Below are positions 16,535 through 25,758 of a DNA stretch of 64,000 bases, piece by piece. This stretch comes from Brevibacillus brevis (GTDB taxonomy: Bacteria; Bacillota; Bacilli; Brevibacillales; Brevibacillaceae). The number at the start of each line of letters is the position of its first letter. Positions within the stretch are counted from its first letter, which is position 1. The stretch spans positions 2,450,501 through 2,514,500 of the forward strand of contig NZ_CP041767.1 of the NCBI RefSeq assembly GCF_022026395.1. Direction: 5' to 3'. The position numbers were made by a program, and so were the translations under genes. The notes under the pieces were generated by a model. That model searched no databases. It saw nothing but the letters and a program-made list of their open reading frames with translations, and was not told the origin of the DNA.

Positions 16535-17209
16535 ATGATTCTGCGAAAGCAAACGGTTTGGTTGTTGACAATGCTTGCTGTCATGGTTGTGCTCTCTGGA
16601 TATTACTTGGTAAAGGGACCGCAAGAACAGGTCCCAACATCAGGACAAGAGCAAGCCGTTCAGAAGCAAGAGCAAATTTCCGGAGTGGTTGTTGAATCCA
16701 AGCAAGTAGATCACGCCCCACAAGCAACGCCTGTCGATCAAGCTCCAAAGACAACTCCGGTAGACGAAAAAACTGGCACGAAGGAAGCGAAAACGCCTGC
16801 TTCGCCAGATGCAAAACCAGCAGCATCGAACACAGTCGTCCCGGTAGCAGAAACGGCAAGTGAAATTTTCCAAGGCTACAAGATGAAACGCGAAGCCATG
16901 CTGGCGCAACAAAAAGACGAACAGCTAGCGATCGTAAACAGCACGGATTCCTCTCCGCAGGCAGTAGCTGAAGCGATGGCCAAGTTTGAAGAACTATCCA
17001 ATATGGAAAGTGCTACCATGACTGCAGAAGAAATGCTCAAGGCGAGTGGTTATCAGGATGCGGTCGTTACTGTCCAAAATGAAAAGGCGACAGTCATTGT
17101 ACAAAAAGATAAATTGAGCGCAACCGAGGTTGTGGAAATCATTGCAAACGTGAAGCAGCACTTGAATATTCCGGCGACAAACATTAACGTACAATACAAG
17201 TCTTCCTAA
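16535..17209 (+). CDS. spoIIIAH: Stage III sporulation protein SpoIIIAH (SpoIIQ partner)
   Basis: 224 residues. One membrane helix at about 8-25, a long Gln/Lys/Pro/Thr-rich linker (about 30-110), then a YscJ/FliF-like ring-building domain at the C terminus (EMLKASGYQDAVVTVQNEKATVIVQ, NVKQHLNIPATNINVQYKSS). In B. subtilis SpoIIIAH docks to forespore SpoIIQ across the septum. GGAGGT precedes the ATG. It is the last gene of the operon; no clear terminator follows before accB. Confidence 0.94.
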   Translation: MILRKQTVWLLTMLAVMVVLSGYYLVKGPQEQVPTSGQEQAVQKQEQISGVVVESKQVDHAPQATPVDQAPKTTPVDEKTGTKEAKTPASPDAKPAASNTVVPVAETASEIFQGYKMKREAMLAQQKDEQLAIVNSTDSSPQAVAEAMAKFEELSNMESATMTAEEMLKASGYQDAVVTVQNEKATVIVQKDKLSATEVVEIIANVKQHLNIPATNINVQYKSS

Positions 17210-17416
17210 TCAAGCTACGGTACTTTCTCGTTATAAGGGACAGGAGAAACGGGCATGATGGTAAGGATTTTCTCGCTTCTGTTGGAAAAGAAGCGGGGAA
17301 ATCCTTTCTTGACGTGGTTTAGGCAACAGGCTACCATGGATTTATGGTTTGCCAAAAGGATACATAATGGACTCCACGAACCTCTATTGAAAGAAAAGAA
17401 GGAGTGCTTGTTCGTA

Positions 17417-17917
17417 ATGAAAATGCATGAGATCCGTGAAATTATTAAGTTAATTGATCAATCATCCATTCAAGAATTTAACTTGGAAACAGAAGGTGCC
17501 AAGGTGTCTCTGAAAAAATCCAATGGTACGGAAACGATTGTCGTCACGCAACCAGCGGTTCAAGCTCCTGTTGCAGCACCAGTAGCACATATCCCGGCTC
17601 AGCCAGTTGTCGCAGCAGCACCAGCCGCAGCAGAAGCTCCGAAAGCAGCAGCTGTACAAGCATCGGATGACGCAAATCTCCACAAGATTGTATCTCCAAT
17701 GGTAGGGACTTTCTATAGCGCACCAGAACCAGGCAAGCCGCCTTACGTACAAGCTGGTGACAAAGTGACTGCGAGCAAAGTCGTTTGCATCGTGGAAGCA
17801 ATGAAACTCTTTAACGAAATCGAAGCAGAAGTAAGCGGAGAAATCGTGAAAGTGCTCGTAGAAGACGGCCAATTGGTTGAGTATGGCCAAGCATTGTTTT
17901 TGGTGAAGCCAGAATAA
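17417..17917 (+). CDS. accB: Biotin carboxyl carrier protein of acetyl-CoA carboxylase
   Basis: 166 residues. The N-terminal domain ([21 protein letters not shown]) is followed by an Ala/Pro/Val-rich linker (about 48-85) and the biotinyl domain; Lys130 in VEAMKLFNE is the biotin attachment site. It carries CO2 between AccC and AccAD in fatty-acid synthesis. The ATG at 17417 lies 12 bases after AAGGAG, which is long. The frame is open upstream to an ATG at 17255 with AGGAG eight bases before it, so a longer product of 220 residues cannot be excluded. accC follows 16 bases later. Confidence 0.95.
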   Translation: MKMHEIREIIKLIDQSSIQEFNLETEGAKVSLKKSNGTETIVVTQPAVQAPVAAPVAHIPAQPVVAAAPAAAEAPKAAAVQASDDANLHKIVSPMVGTFYSAPEPGKPPYVQAGDKVTASKVVCIVEAMKLFNEIEAEVSGEIVKVLVEDGQLVEYGQALFLVKPE

Positions 17918-17933
17918 GGTGGGGGAGAGCGGA

Positions 17934-19289
17934 ATGTTTCAAAAAGTATTGATTGCCAATCGTGGGGAGATTGCCGTGCGTATTATCCGGGCATGCCGCG
18001 AGCTGGGCATTCGTACGGTCGCCGTCTACTCCGAAGCGGATCGTGAAGCGCTTCATGTGAAGCTGGCCGACGAAGCCTACTGTATTGGTCCCAAGGCATC
18101 CAAGGAAAGCTATTTGAATATAGCAAACATCATGAGTGTAGCGACCAAGGTAGGGGCAGACGCCATCCATCCTGGTTATGGCTTCCTGGCAGAAAACGCC
18201 GATTTTGCCGAGATTTGTGCCGCATGCAACATTACCTTTATCGGTCCAGACCCAGAAGCAATTGTGAAGATGGGGGACAAGTCCACAGCGAAGGATACGA
18301 TGAAAACGGCAGGTGTGCCTACTGTACCAGGTACGGAAGGGCTGATCGAAGATGTGGCTGGCGCTGTCGTCACCGCAAATGAGATTGGCTATCCTGTCAT
18401 GGTCAAAGCGACAGCGGGTGGCGGCGGACGTGGAATGCGCGTAGCTGTAGACGACGAGGATTTGGAAAAAGCCATCCGTCAGGCGCAAAATGAAGCAAAA
18501 ACGGCTTTTGGCAATCCAGGTGTCTACTTGGAGAAGTTCGTGGAAGGCCCACGCCATGTGGAAATTCAAATCATGGCAGACAAGCATGGCAATGCCGTAT
18601 ACCTGGGTGAGCGCGACTGCTCTATCCAACGTCGTCACCAAAAGCTGATCGAGGAAGCGCCATCGCCAGCACTGAGCGAAGAGCTGCGCCGTCAAATGGG
18701 TGAAGCTGCTGTTGCGGCGGCAAAAGCTGTTTCCTATCACGGTGCGGGCACTGTCGAGTTTTTGCTGGACAAACACGGAAAGTTCTACTTCATGGAAATG
18801 AATACACGTATTCAGGTAGAACATCCGGTAACCGAGCTGGTGACTGGCTTTGACCTGATCAAAGAGCAGCTGACTGTAGCGGCAGGCCAACCATTGTCCT
18901 TTACGCAAGAGGATATCAAAATGGATGGTTGGGCTATTGAATGCCGTATTAATGCTGAGAATCCTGCGAAAAACTTCATGCCTTCGCCAGGTCGTATCAC
19001 GGAATATTTGGCGCCAGGCGGCTTTGGTGTGCGCGTAGACAGTGCAGCGTATGCGGGATATTCCATTCCGCCATACTACGACTCTATGATCGCCAAGCTG
19101 ATTGTGTGGGGCAAGGATCGTAACGAAGCGATTGACCGTATGAAGCGTGCTTTGGACGAATTCGTCGTAGAGGGTATTACGACAACGATTCCGTTCCATT
19201 TGAAGGTATTGGATCATGAGGTATTTGTCAGCGGGCATTTCGATACGAAATTCTTGGAAACCTACGACTTGAAACTGGATGAAGAGTAA
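17934..19289 (+). CDS. accC: Biotin carboxylase subunit of acetyl-CoA carboxylase
   Basis: 451 residues, standard length. It carboxylates biotin on AccB with ATP and bicarbonate. Order of motifs: [19 protein letters not shown] (N domain), [10 protein letters not shown], the ATP-grasp glycine loop [27 protein letters not shown], and the catalytic block [14 protein letters not shown]. The ATG at 17934 follows GGGGGAG; an in-frame GTG at 17919 is discarded because it overlaps that site. accB-accC is the usual pair. Confidence 0.97.
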   Translation: MFQKVLIANRGEIAVRIIRACRELGIRTVAVYSEADREALHVKLADEAYCIGPKASKESYLNIANIMSVATKVGADAIHPGYGFLAENADFAEICAACNITFIGPDPEAIVKMGDKSTAKDTMKTAGVPTVPGTEGLIEDVAGAVVTANEIGYPVMVKATAGGGGRGMRVAVDDEDLEKAIRQAQNEAKTAFGNPGVYLEKFVEGPRHVEIQIMADKHGNAVYLGERDCSIQRRHQKLIEEAPSPALSEELRRQMGEAAVAAAKAVSYHGAGTVEFLLDKHGKFYFMEMNTRIQVEHPVTELVTGFDLIKEQLTVAAGQPLSFTQEDIKMDGWAIECRINAENPAKNFMPSPGRITEYLAPGGFGVRVDSAAYAGYSIPPYYDSMIAKLIVWGKDRNEAIDRMKRALDEFVVEGITTTIPFHLKVLDHEVFVSGHFDTKFLETYDLKLDEE

Positions 19290-19300
19290 GTAGGGCTGAT

Positions 19301-19329
19301 TTGTAAAAATACGGTGTGCTTGGTATAAT
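19301..19329 (+). promoter_or_regulatory. Sigma-A promoter of yqhY
   Basis: TTGTAA (19301-19306), 17-bp spacer, perfect TATAAT (19324-19329), 30 bases before the yqhY start. Confidence 0.7.
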
Positions 19330-19358
19330 GAATTACAAATTAGAGGGAGGTGCGAAGC

Positions 19359-19775
19359 ATGGAAGAGTTTACTCCAGACTTAGATAGAACAGAACTTGGT
19401 AAGGTCCAGATCGCTCCCGAAGTGTTGGAAGTGATCGCCGGCATGGCTGCGTCCGAAGTAGAAGGTGTGGCACAAATGAGCGGCGGTTTCGTAGGAGAAA
19501 TAGCTGAACGTTTAGGCCGTAAAAATATAGCACGTGGTGTGCGTGTAGAGGTTGGCTCCCGCGAAGCGGCGGTGGATGTTTCGATTATTGTCAAATACGG
19601 ACATCGCATCCCGGAAGTCGCTCGAAATATTCAAGATAGTGTACGCAATGCGATTGAGAGCATGACAGGTCTTTCTGTAGTGGAAGTAAACGTACATATC
19701 GTTGATGTTGAGTTGAAAGCAGAAGAAAAAGTACCGGCACCAGTACCGGTTGAAGAACACCAGCGCGTGCGCTAA
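19359..19775 (+). CDS. yqhY: Asp23/Gls24 family envelope stress protein YqhY
   Basis: 138 residues. The Asp23/Gls24 domain spans almost the whole protein: GKVQIAPEVLEVIAGMAASEVEGVAQMSG, VDVSIIVKYGHRIPEVARNIQDSVRNAIESMTGLSVVEVNVHI. In B. subtilis YqhY is linked to acetyl-CoA carboxylase activity and loss is poorly tolerated. It lies just after accBC here too, but from its own promoter. The ATG at 19359 follows GGGAGG by eight bases. A terminator follows. Confidence 0.9.
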   Translation: MEEFTPDLDRTELGKVQIAPEVLEVIAGMAASEVEGVAQMSGGFVGEIAERLGRKNIARGVRVEVGSREAAVDVSIIVKYGHRIPEVARNIQDSVRNAIESMTGLSVVEVNVHIVDVELKAEEKVPAPVPVEEHQRVR

Positions 19776-19789
19776 CAAGCAGCGGATGG

Positions 19790-19818
19790 ATGCCCCCTAC
19801 GAACAGGGGGCATTTTCC
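19790..19818 (+). terminator. Intrinsic terminator after yqhY
   Basis: Perfect stem ATGCCCCCT/AGGGGGCAT with loop ACGAAC, then TTTCCT. Confidence 0.85.
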
Positions 19819-19928
19819 TCATTTGAAAACATTGATTTTGTTTAGGTTTTGAGCGTAAATTCATGGAGTTTTCCGGAGCGTGCCGTGTTTGTCTCCTTTT
19901 TCAAACATGGCTGAAAGGAGAGGTGCTT

Positions 19929-20486
19929 GTGAACTTGTTTGACCGCTTTATCTTGACGATTTACAGCTTTGCGCTCATTGTTTTGTCCTGCATCGCGATA
20001 GCAGCTACCAGCGGGTTGATCCCGCAAGATTTTTTCCGTCCATATGTGGATCAGATGCTGGCGGGTACGAACATCACCTATCTCATTGTCGCGATCATTT
20101 TCCTCGTAGTCAGCCTTCGCTTCTTTTTCAGTTCTTTCCGCTCTAACAAGCCTAAAGTAGAACGGGGAATCCGTCAGCGCAGTGATTTGGGTGAGGTCAA
20201 CATTACGATTCAGACGATCCAGACCATTGCGGAGCGTGCAGCTCGCCGAGTGAAAGGCGTGCGCGATATGAAAACGACAGTAAAAGCACTCGAGAGCGGC
20301 AATATTATCACCCTGCGTGTTTCGGTAGATGGAGAAACGCCATTGCCCGAACTGACACAGAAGCTACAGGCGGACGTGAAGGAGCAAGTCGAGGGGATTG
20401 CTGGTGTTGTCATTTCTGAGGTGGCCATTGTCGTGACGGAAGTAGCTCAGCAGGAAAACTACGCGGCTCGTAAACGTGTGGAATAG
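19929..20486 (+). CDS. amaP: Alkaline shock response membrane anchor protein AmaP
   Basis: 185 residues. Two membrane helices (about 8-29 and 44-66) precede an Asp23-like cytoplasmic domain (GEVNITIQTIQTIAERAARRVKGVRDMKTTV, VDGETPLPELTQKLQADVKEQVEGIAGVVI). In Staphylococcus AmaP anchors Asp23 to the membrane, so this protein is a likely partner of YqhY (inference). The GTG at 19929 follows AAAGGAGAGGTG. It is followed at 12 bases by a DUF2273 gene, the standard neighbour. Confidence 0.88.
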   Translation: MNLFDRFILTIYSFALIVLSCIAIAATSGLIPQDFFRPYVDQMLAGTNITYLIVAIIFLVVSLRFFFSSFRSNKPKVERGIRQRSDLGEVNITIQTIQTIAERAARRVKGVRDMKTTVKALESGNIITLRVSVDGETPLPELTQKLQADVKEQVEGIAGVVISEVAIVVTEVAQQENYAARKRVE

Positions 20487-20498
20487 AAGGTGAAGTAA

Positions 20499-20711
20499 AT
20501 GATGCGGGAGTTAATGTGGGAACACAAGGGGAAGCTAATGGGGGTTTTTGCCGGACTTTTTTTAGGCATCATCTACCTTCTCGTGGGATTTTGGGATACA
20601 CTGGTTTTTGTTGTGTTTGTCGGGACGGGTTATTATATTGGACGCAAGCTCGATCATAAAGAAGACTTGCGCGAAATACTCGACAAGATTTTGCCAGGCA
20701 AGTTTCGGTGA
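20499..20711 (+). CDS. DUF2273 small membrane protein
   Basis: 70 residues with two membrane helices (about 12-29 and 32-47) and a charged C-terminal tail (RKLDHKEDLREILDKILPGKFR). DUF2273 proteins accompany AmaP and Asp23 proteins in many Firmicutes and are thought to belong to the same membrane complex. Start: tandem ATGs at 20499 and 20502, with AAGGTGA just before; the second may be used. Confidence 0.85.
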   Translation: MMRELMWEHKGKLMGVFAGLFLGIIYLLVGFWDTLVFVVFVGTGYYIGRKLDHKEDLREILDKILPGKFR

Positions 20712-20758
20712 CATAAAGAAAGTCCGAGCTCATTTTAATTAGTAGGTGAATGAATGGT

Positions 20759-21163
20759 ATGAAACGAAGAACAGCACGAGAAAAAGTAGTCCAATGTCTT
20801 TTCCAAATCGATATGGCGGAGGTTCCGTTAACTGATGCGGTTGCCCTCGTCATGGAAGAATCCGAGGAAAATGCACAGTATTTGCGTTATCTCCTCGATG
20901 GTGTATTGAAAAACTTGACCGAGATTGATTCAGAAATCAAGAAGTATCTGCGTGGATGGCAATTGGAACGCATCGCCAATGTAGATCGCGCTATTCTTCG
21001 TCTGGCTTTTTACGAGATCATGTTTGAGCAAGACACACCAGACAAAGTCGTGATGAACGAAGCGATTGAGATCGCGAAGCTCTTTAGCGACGAGCAGTCC
21101 CACCGGTACATAAACGGTGTGTTGTCGAGCTTCTTGCAATCACGTGAAACCAAGCAGGCGTAA
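20759..21163 (+). CDS. nusB: Transcription antitermination factor NusB
   Basis: 134 residues, all-helical. NusB with NusE/S10 binds boxA RNA for rRNA antitermination. Signature blocks are RRTAREKVVQCLFQID at the N terminus and NVDRAILRLAFYEIMFEQDTPDKVVMNEAIEIAKLFSDEQSHRYINGVLSSF. The ATG at 20759 lies nine bases after AGGTGA; the in-frame ATG at 20750 abuts that site. It follows the amaP group by 47 bases, as in other bacilli (yqhY-nusB-folD order). Confidence 0.96.
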   Translation: MKRRTAREKVVQCLFQIDMAEVPLTDAVALVMEESEENAQYLRYLLDGVLKNLTEIDSEIKKYLRGWQLERIANVDRAILRLAFYEIMFEQDTPDKVVMNEAIEIAKLFSDEQSHRYINGVLSSFLQSRETKQA

Positions 21164-21181
21164 TAGGTAGGAGATACAAGC

Positions 21182-22144
21182 ATGAGTAAGGTAATGTTGG
21201 GAATCGACACGAGCAATTACCGGACATCACTGTGCTTGGCTGAGGAAGACGGCCGAATTGTCGCAGAAGCAAAACGCCTTCTGAAAGTAAAGGAGGGCAA
21301 GCGCGGACTGCAACAATCCGAAGCCGTCTTTCAGCATGTGATGAACCTGCCGGAATTAAGTGAAGAGATGAAGTGGAAGGACTACGAGATCGCAGCGATT
21401 TGTGTGAGCGAGAAGCCGCGTCCACAAGACGGATCATATATGCCTGTTTTTAAGGTAGGAGAGGGCTTGGCAAAATCGTTGGCGACTTACTTGCGCGTTC
21501 CTCTGCACTTGACGACTCATCAAGAGGGACATATCGCGGCAGGGGAATACTCCGCTGAGGTACGCCCGACAGAAGACCGATTTTTGGCTGTACATTTGTC
21601 TGGAGGTACAAGTGAGTTGCTGCTGTGTGAGCGTCATGCAGCCGGTTATGCCATTGAGAAAATCGGTGGGACGATTGATCTGCACGCAGGTCAACTGGTC
21701 GATCGGATTGGTGTGGCACTCGGTCTGTCCTTTCCTGCAGGTCCCGCGTTGGAGCAGTTAGCAAAGGGAGCAACAGGAGCGTTTCGGATTTCTTCGGCAG
21801 TTGACGGTCTTTCCTTTAGTTTCTCTGGTCCAGAAGCATCGCTTTTGCGGGAAGTGGAGAAGGGGAGTACAAGTCCTGCTGAGATTGCGCGAGCGACAGA
21901 ACAATGTATTGCCAATACGCTAGAGAAGTCATTGCGCCATGCAGTAGAGCAAGGCTACCCGAAGGACATCTTGATTGTCGGCGGAGTAGCTGCTAATTAT
22001 TACATACGTGAGCGACTGATCAAACGACTTGAACACCCTGCCGTTAAGGCGAAGCTGTACTTCTGTGACCCCGTTTACTCCGGTGATAATGCCTATGGAG
22101 TCGCTATGTTGGGGTGGATGAAGCAAAAGGCGAACGTTAAATAA
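21182..22144 (+). CDS. TsaD/Kae1-like (Gcp family) ASKHA protein, paralogue of unknown role
   Basis: 320 residues. The fold is that of TsaD, the tRNA t6A enzyme: N-terminal LGIDTSNYRTSLCL nucleotide loop, metal site histidines in THQEGHIAAGE, LSGGTSELLL, IGGTIDLHAGQLVDRIGVALGLSFPAGPALE, SFSGPEA, IVGGVAANYYIRE and the last ligand Asp in SGDNAYGVAMLG. It is shorter and more divergent than canonical TsaD, which would be expected elsewhere with tsaB and tsaE. B. subtilis has no copy here. Metal and nucleotide residues look intact, so it is probably an active ATP-binding protein. Older annotation as O-sialoglycoprotein endopeptidase should not be trusted. Confidence 0.8.
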   Translation: MSKVMLGIDTSNYRTSLCLAEEDGRIVAEAKRLLKVKEGKRGLQQSEAVFQHVMNLPELSEEMKWKDYEIAAICVSEKPRPQDGSYMPVFKVGEGLAKSLATYLRVPLHLTTHQEGHIAAGEYSAEVRPTEDRFLAVHLSGGTSELLLCERHAAGYAIEKIGGTIDLHAGQLVDRIGVALGLSFPAGPALEQLAKGATGAFRISSAVDGLSFSFSGPEASLLREVEKGSTSPAEIARATEQCIANTLEKSLRHAVEQGYPKDILIVGGVAANYYIRERLIKRLEHPAVKAKLYFCDPVYSGDNAYGVAMLGWMKQKANVK

Positions 22145-22167
22145 ATGAGAACTTTTTATAATTCGGC

Positions 22168-22196
22168 TTTACAGTTGAGGGGGAAATCGGTACACT
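22168..22196 (+). promoter_or_regulatory. Probable sigma-A promoter of folD
   Basis: TTTACA (22168-22173), 17-bp spacer, TACACT (22191-22196), 37 bases before folD. Confidence 0.5.
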
Positions 22197-22232
22197 TAAC
22201 GTATCGACGTTAATAAAGGAGGCATTTTCTCC

Positions 22233-23087
22233 ATGGCTGCAACCATTCTCCAGGGAAAAGAAGTAGCACAGAGTATTCGGACCGAATTGGCGAACGAAGT
22301 AGCTGAATTGAAAAAGCAAGGGATCGTACCGGGTTTGACCGTTGTTATTGTTGGAGACGACCCAGCTTCACACTCATATGTACGGGGGAAGGCAAAAGGC
22401 TGCGAGGAAGTCGGTATTTCATCCGAGATCATTATGAAGGACGCTGACATCACAGAGGAAGAATTGTTGGTGATCATTCAACAGTTAAACGAAAACCCGA
22501 ACGTTCATGGGATTTTAGTTCAGCTTCCTCTTCCCGCTCATATTTCAGAGCATGCGGTCATTGAAGCCATTGCTCCAGAAAAAGATGTGGACGGTTTCCA
22601 TCCGATTAGCATAGGAAACATGGTATTGGGAAATGAGACGATGCTTCCTTGCACACCGCACGGGATTATTGAATTGATCAAGCGCACAGGCACTCCGATG
22701 GCAGGCAAGCATGCAGTGGTGATTGGACGCAGCAACATCGTTGGTAAGCCGGTCTCATTGCTGTTGCAACAGGAAAATGCTACGGTAACCATGTGTCATT
22801 CTCGCACGCAAAATCTCGAGGAATACGCTCAAAAGGCAGACATCCTCGTCGTAGCAACCGGAAGGGCTCATATGATCGGTAAAGAGCATGTTAAACCGGG
22901 CGCTGTCGTCATTGATGTTGGTGTGAATCGCATCGAATCAGGTAAGCTGGTTGGAGATGTCAAGTTCGACGAGGTCAAAGAAGTGGCTAGCTTTATCACC
23001 CCGGTTCCTGGCGGCGTTGGTCCGATGACGATTACGATGCTGTTGAAAAATACCGTTGCGGCTGCGAAAAAGCAAGCAAAACAATAG
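22233..23087 (+). CDS. folD: Bifunctional methylenetetrahydrofolate dehydrogenase/cyclohydrolase FolD
   Basis: 284 residues. It interconverts 5,10-methylene-, methenyl- and 10-formyl-tetrahydrofolate. Visible motifs: [30 protein letters not shown] with the catalytic Tyr and Lys, [19 protein letters not shown], the NADP-binding [17 protein letters not shown] and [12 protein letters not shown] at the end. AAAGGAGG precedes the ATG. A hairpin terminator follows. Confidence 0.97.
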   Translation: MAATILQGKEVAQSIRTELANEVAELKKQGIVPGLTVVIVGDDPASHSYVRGKAKGCEEVGISSEIIMKDADITEEELLVIIQQLNENPNVHGILVQLPLPAHISEHAVIEAIAPEKDVDGFHPISIGNMVLGNETMLPCTPHGIIELIKRTGTPMAGKHAVVIGRSNIVGKPVSLLLQQENATVTMCHSRTQNLEEYAQKADILVVATGRAHMIGKEHVKPGAVVIDVGVNRIESGKLVGDVKFDEVKEVASFITPVPGGVGPMTITMLLKNTVAAAKKQAKQ

Positions 23088-23109
23088 AAGAAAATCGGCA
23101 ACTTATTAT

Positions 23110-23144
23110 AGAATGGATAAGGCATAAGCTTTATCCATTCTTTT
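23110..23144 (+). terminator. Intrinsic terminator after folD
   Basis: Perfect 11-bp stem AGAATGGATAA/TTATCCATTCT, 10-base loop, then TTT. Confidence 0.75.
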
Positions 23145-23201
23145 GCATAGTCCTTGTTGCATGCACGGCAAAGCCAAGTTTTTTTGTAAAGGAGGGGCCG
23201 C

Positions 23202-24584
23202 ATGGCATTACAAGATATCTTATCCGTCAGTGATCTCAATCGCTATATTAAGTTGGTGCTGGAAAAGGAACCCCACCTTCAAGATATATGGGTGAGAGGG
23301 GAAATCTCCAATTTTACCCATCATTCCAGCGGCCATATGTATTTCACGCTAAAGGACAAGCAGTCACGCATCAAAGTCGTCATGTTTGCGAGTTATAACC
23401 GCTTCCTGCGTTTCTTGCCCAAAGAAGGAGCCAAAGCGATTGTACGAGGGTCTATTTCTGCATACGAACGGGATGGTGCATATCAGTTTTACGCTAAAGA
23501 GATGCAGCCAGACGGAATTGGCTCGCTTTACTTAGCATTTGAGCAGTTAAAAGAAAAATTGGCTCAAGAAGGGTTGTTTGCAGCGGAGAGGAAGCGGATG
23601 CTCCCGCGTTTTCCCAAACGTGTCGGTGTCGTCACTTCTCCGACAGGAGCTGCTATCCGAGATATTTGCACGACAATTCGCAGACGTTATCCGCAAGCAG
23701 AGATCGTACTATCACCAGCCGTTGTCCAAGGTGCGGATGCACCTGCATCGATTGTTTCCGCTATTCGGATCATGAACGATCAGCCTGACATTGATGTTCT
23801 CATTGTAGGGCGCGGTGGTGGTTCCATCGAGGAGTTGTGGGCGTTTAATGATGAAAACGTAGCGAGAGCAATTGCCGCATCACTCATCCCCGTCATCTCT
23901 GCTGTAGGACACGAGACGGATGTGACGATCGCCGATTTCGTAGCAGATGTACGGGCAGCAACACCGACAGCCGCAGCCGAATTGGCTGTACCGCATTATT
24001 TGGAGTGGGTGGAAAGAGTACGGCAGCTCGAAATACGGATGCATCGAGCAGTGCGTGGTACCATGACAGAGCAGAGAAGCCGCTTGACACGCTTGAGCAA
24101 TTCGTATGCGATGCGCCAACCGGAGCGGAGGCTGGAGGAAGCCGCAGAACGATTGGATCGGGCACATTTGCGGATGCGTCAATCGATGAAGCACTTGCTG
24201 GACAGAAGACGCGAACGCTATACGCGATTAGACGAACAGATCAAGCGATATCGCCTCGCTGATCAAATCGGGGATAAAAGAAAAAATCTGTCTAAACTCC
24301 GCTCCACTTTGGACGAACGGATGCTGGGCCGTCTTAATCAAAAAAGAATGGCATTTGCAGCTCGCATAGCGACACTGGAAGCACTGAGCCCGCTGAAGGT
24401 CATGCAGCGTGGATTCTCACTCGTATACACCAATGACAGACTCGTGAAATCGGTGGAACAGTTTGCCCCTGGCGACGAGATCATGGTACGATTAAGTGAT
24501 GGCAGTGCGACTGCGCGAGTGGAAAAAGTGAATCGGGAGGAGGAGAAGCAGAGTGGCTCGCAAGAAAACAGAACAAGAGACTGA
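23202..24584 (+). CDS. xseA: Exodeoxyribonuclease VII large subunit
   Basis: 460 residues. Exonuclease VII degrades single-stranded DNA from both ends. The N-terminal OB fold (ISNFTHHSSGHMYFTLKDKQSRIKVVMF) binds DNA. The catalytic region has GVVTSPTGAAIRDI, VLIVGRGGGSIEELWAFNDE and PVISAVGHETDVTIADFVADVRAATPTAAAE. A long coiled coil follows (about 270-390) for binding the small subunits, then the C-terminal ALSPLKVMQRGFSLV. AAAGGAGGGG precedes the ATG. It overlaps xseB by 32 bases. Confidence 0.97.
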   Translation: MALQDILSVSDLNRYIKLVLEKEPHLQDIWVRGEISNFTHHSSGHMYFTLKDKQSRIKVVMFASYNRFLRFLPKEGAKAIVRGSISAYERDGAYQFYAKEMQPDGIGSLYLAFEQLKEKLAQEGLFAAERKRMLPRFPKRVGVVTSPTGAAIRDICTTIRRRYPQAEIVLSPAVVQGADAPASIVSAIRIMNDQPDIDVLIVGRGGGSIEELWAFNDENVARAIAASLIPVISAVGHETDVTIADFVADVRAATPTAAAELAVPHYLEWVERVRQLEIRMHRAVRGTMTEQRSRLTRLSNSYAMRQPERRLEEAAERLDRAHLRMRQSMKHLLDRRRERYTRLDEQIKRYRLADQIGDKRKNLSKLRSTLDERMLGRLNQKRMAFAARIATLEALSPLKVMQRGFSLVYTNDRLVKSVEQFAPGDEIMVRLSDGSATARVEKVNREEEKQSGSQENRTRD

Positions 24585-24807
24585 TATGCAGTTCGAGGAC
24601 GCGATGAAACGCCTGGAAGAAGTCGTCAATCGACTTGAGGAAGGAGATATACCTCTCGAAGAAGCGATTACTCTATATCAAGAAGGAGTAACTCTTTCCA
24701 GAATTTGTGGCCAAAAGCTGGATGCAATCGAAGCGAAGATTACCCAGTTGGTGGAAGAAGACGGACAGGTAAAGCAGAAGGCTTTTCGTGTGGAAGGAGA
24801 ATCATGA
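24553..24807 (+). CDS. xseB: Exodeoxyribonuclease VII small subunit
   Basis: 84 residues. Two-helix small subunit with the family block FEDAMKRLEEVVNRLEEGDIPLEEAITLYQEGVTL. The GTG at 24553 lies behind GGAGGAGGAGA inside the end of xseA. The gene ends in an ATGA overlap with ispA, so xseA-xseB-ispA is translated as one coupled unit. Confidence 0.95.
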   Translation: MARKKTEQETDMQFEDAMKRLEEVVNRLEEGDIPLEEAITLYQEGVTLSRICGQKLDAIEAKITQLVEEDGQVKQKAFRVEGES

Positions 24808-25706
24808 TCGGCGTGCATACATTCGAGAGTTATTTAGTGGAGAAGACCGCCTATATAGAACAAAGACTCCTGCCAGCTCTTGAGAAGCAAGGAGTTCCGG
24901 AAAACTTGTACGAATCCATGAAGTATTCGCTCATGGCAGGCGGAAAAAGGTTGCGTCCCATGTTGGTTTTGGCGGTCCTCGAAGCACTGGACAAGCCGAT
25001 TGAACGGGGTGTGGCATTTGCGGCTGCCTTGGAAATGATACATACGTACTCTTTGATTCACGATGATCTCCCTGCGATGGACGACGATGATCTTCGTCGC
25101 GGAAAACCGACCAATCACAAAGTATTCGGTGAAGCAACAGCCATTCTCGCTGGAGATGCCTTACTGACGAGGGCGTTCGCTTACATTGCAGAAGCTTACA
25201 TGGATCGGGCTGATGTTTCAGCGGCTACTACCGTAAAACTGATTGCGGAGCTGGGAAAACGTGCAGGAGCAACTGGCATGGTCGGCGGACAGATGGCTGA
25301 TATCGAAGGAGAGAGCAAGCGTCTTAACCTGGATCAGCTCGAATTTATCCATCGTCACAAAACGGGTGATCTCTTAATCGCAGCCTTGCGCGGGGGAGGC
25401 TATCTCGCAGAAGCATCCGAAGGCCAAATGGAAGCATTGACGCGCTATGGAGTTTGCATTGGGCTTGCTTTTCAAATTCAGGATGACATCTTGAATGTGG
25501 AAGGGGATGCCCAAGAGCTGGGGAAAGCAGTTGGCAGCGATGCAGATCGGGAAAAGGCGACATATCCATCGCTTCTTGGTCTTGCCGAATCGAAGGTGCG
25601 TCTTGATGAATTGATTGCGGAGGCAAAAGCAGCGCTTTCAGATGCGGGAATCGAAAATTCTGCACTCAGTCCTTTGGCGGACTACGTGCGTGATCGCAAT
25701 AAATAA
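24804..25706 (+). CDS. ispA: Farnesyl diphosphate synthase (polyprenyl synthetase family)
   Basis: 300 residues. It condenses IPP with DMAPP/GPP to farnesyl diphosphate for quinones and undecaprenyl phosphate. First Asp-rich motif: IHDDLPAMDDDDLRRG; second: FQIQDDILNVEG. MKYSLMAGGKRLRPML binds substrate. The ATG at 24804 follows AAGGAGA and overlaps the xseB stop by 4 bases. The longer frame from 24705 is a shadow inside xseB. dxs lies 2 kb downstream, so both ends of the isoprenoid pathway map here. Confidence 0.95.
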   Translation: MIGVHTFESYLVEKTAYIEQRLLPALEKQGVPENLYESMKYSLMAGGKRLRPMLVLAVLEALDKPIERGVAFAAALEMIHTYSLIHDDLPAMDDDDLRRGKPTNHKVFGEATAILAGDALLTRAFAYIAEAYMDRADVSAATTVKLIAELGKRAGATGMVGGQMADIEGESKRLNLDQLEFIHRHKTGDLLIAALRGGGYLAEASEGQMEALTRYGVCIGLAFQIQDDILNVEGDAQELGKAVGSDADREKATYPSLLGLAESKVRLDELIAEAKAALSDAGIENSALSPLADYVRDRNK

Positions 25707-25709
25707 GGG

Positions 25710-25747
25710 AAAGCTGGCAACCCATGCGGGAAATGCCAGCTTTTTTC
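25710..25747 (+). terminator. Intrinsic terminator after ispA
   Basis: Perfect 10-bp stem AAAGCTGGCA/TGCCAGCTTT, 14-base loop, then TTT. Confidence 0.88.
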
Positions 25748-25758
25748 GTACCTGCCTA

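Noticed and set aside
17811-19238. 475-codon minus-strand open frame
   Set aside because: It lies fully antisense to accC. It has no ribosome-binding site, its protein is rich in His, Cys and Arg without a domain, and it follows from the codon bias of accC.
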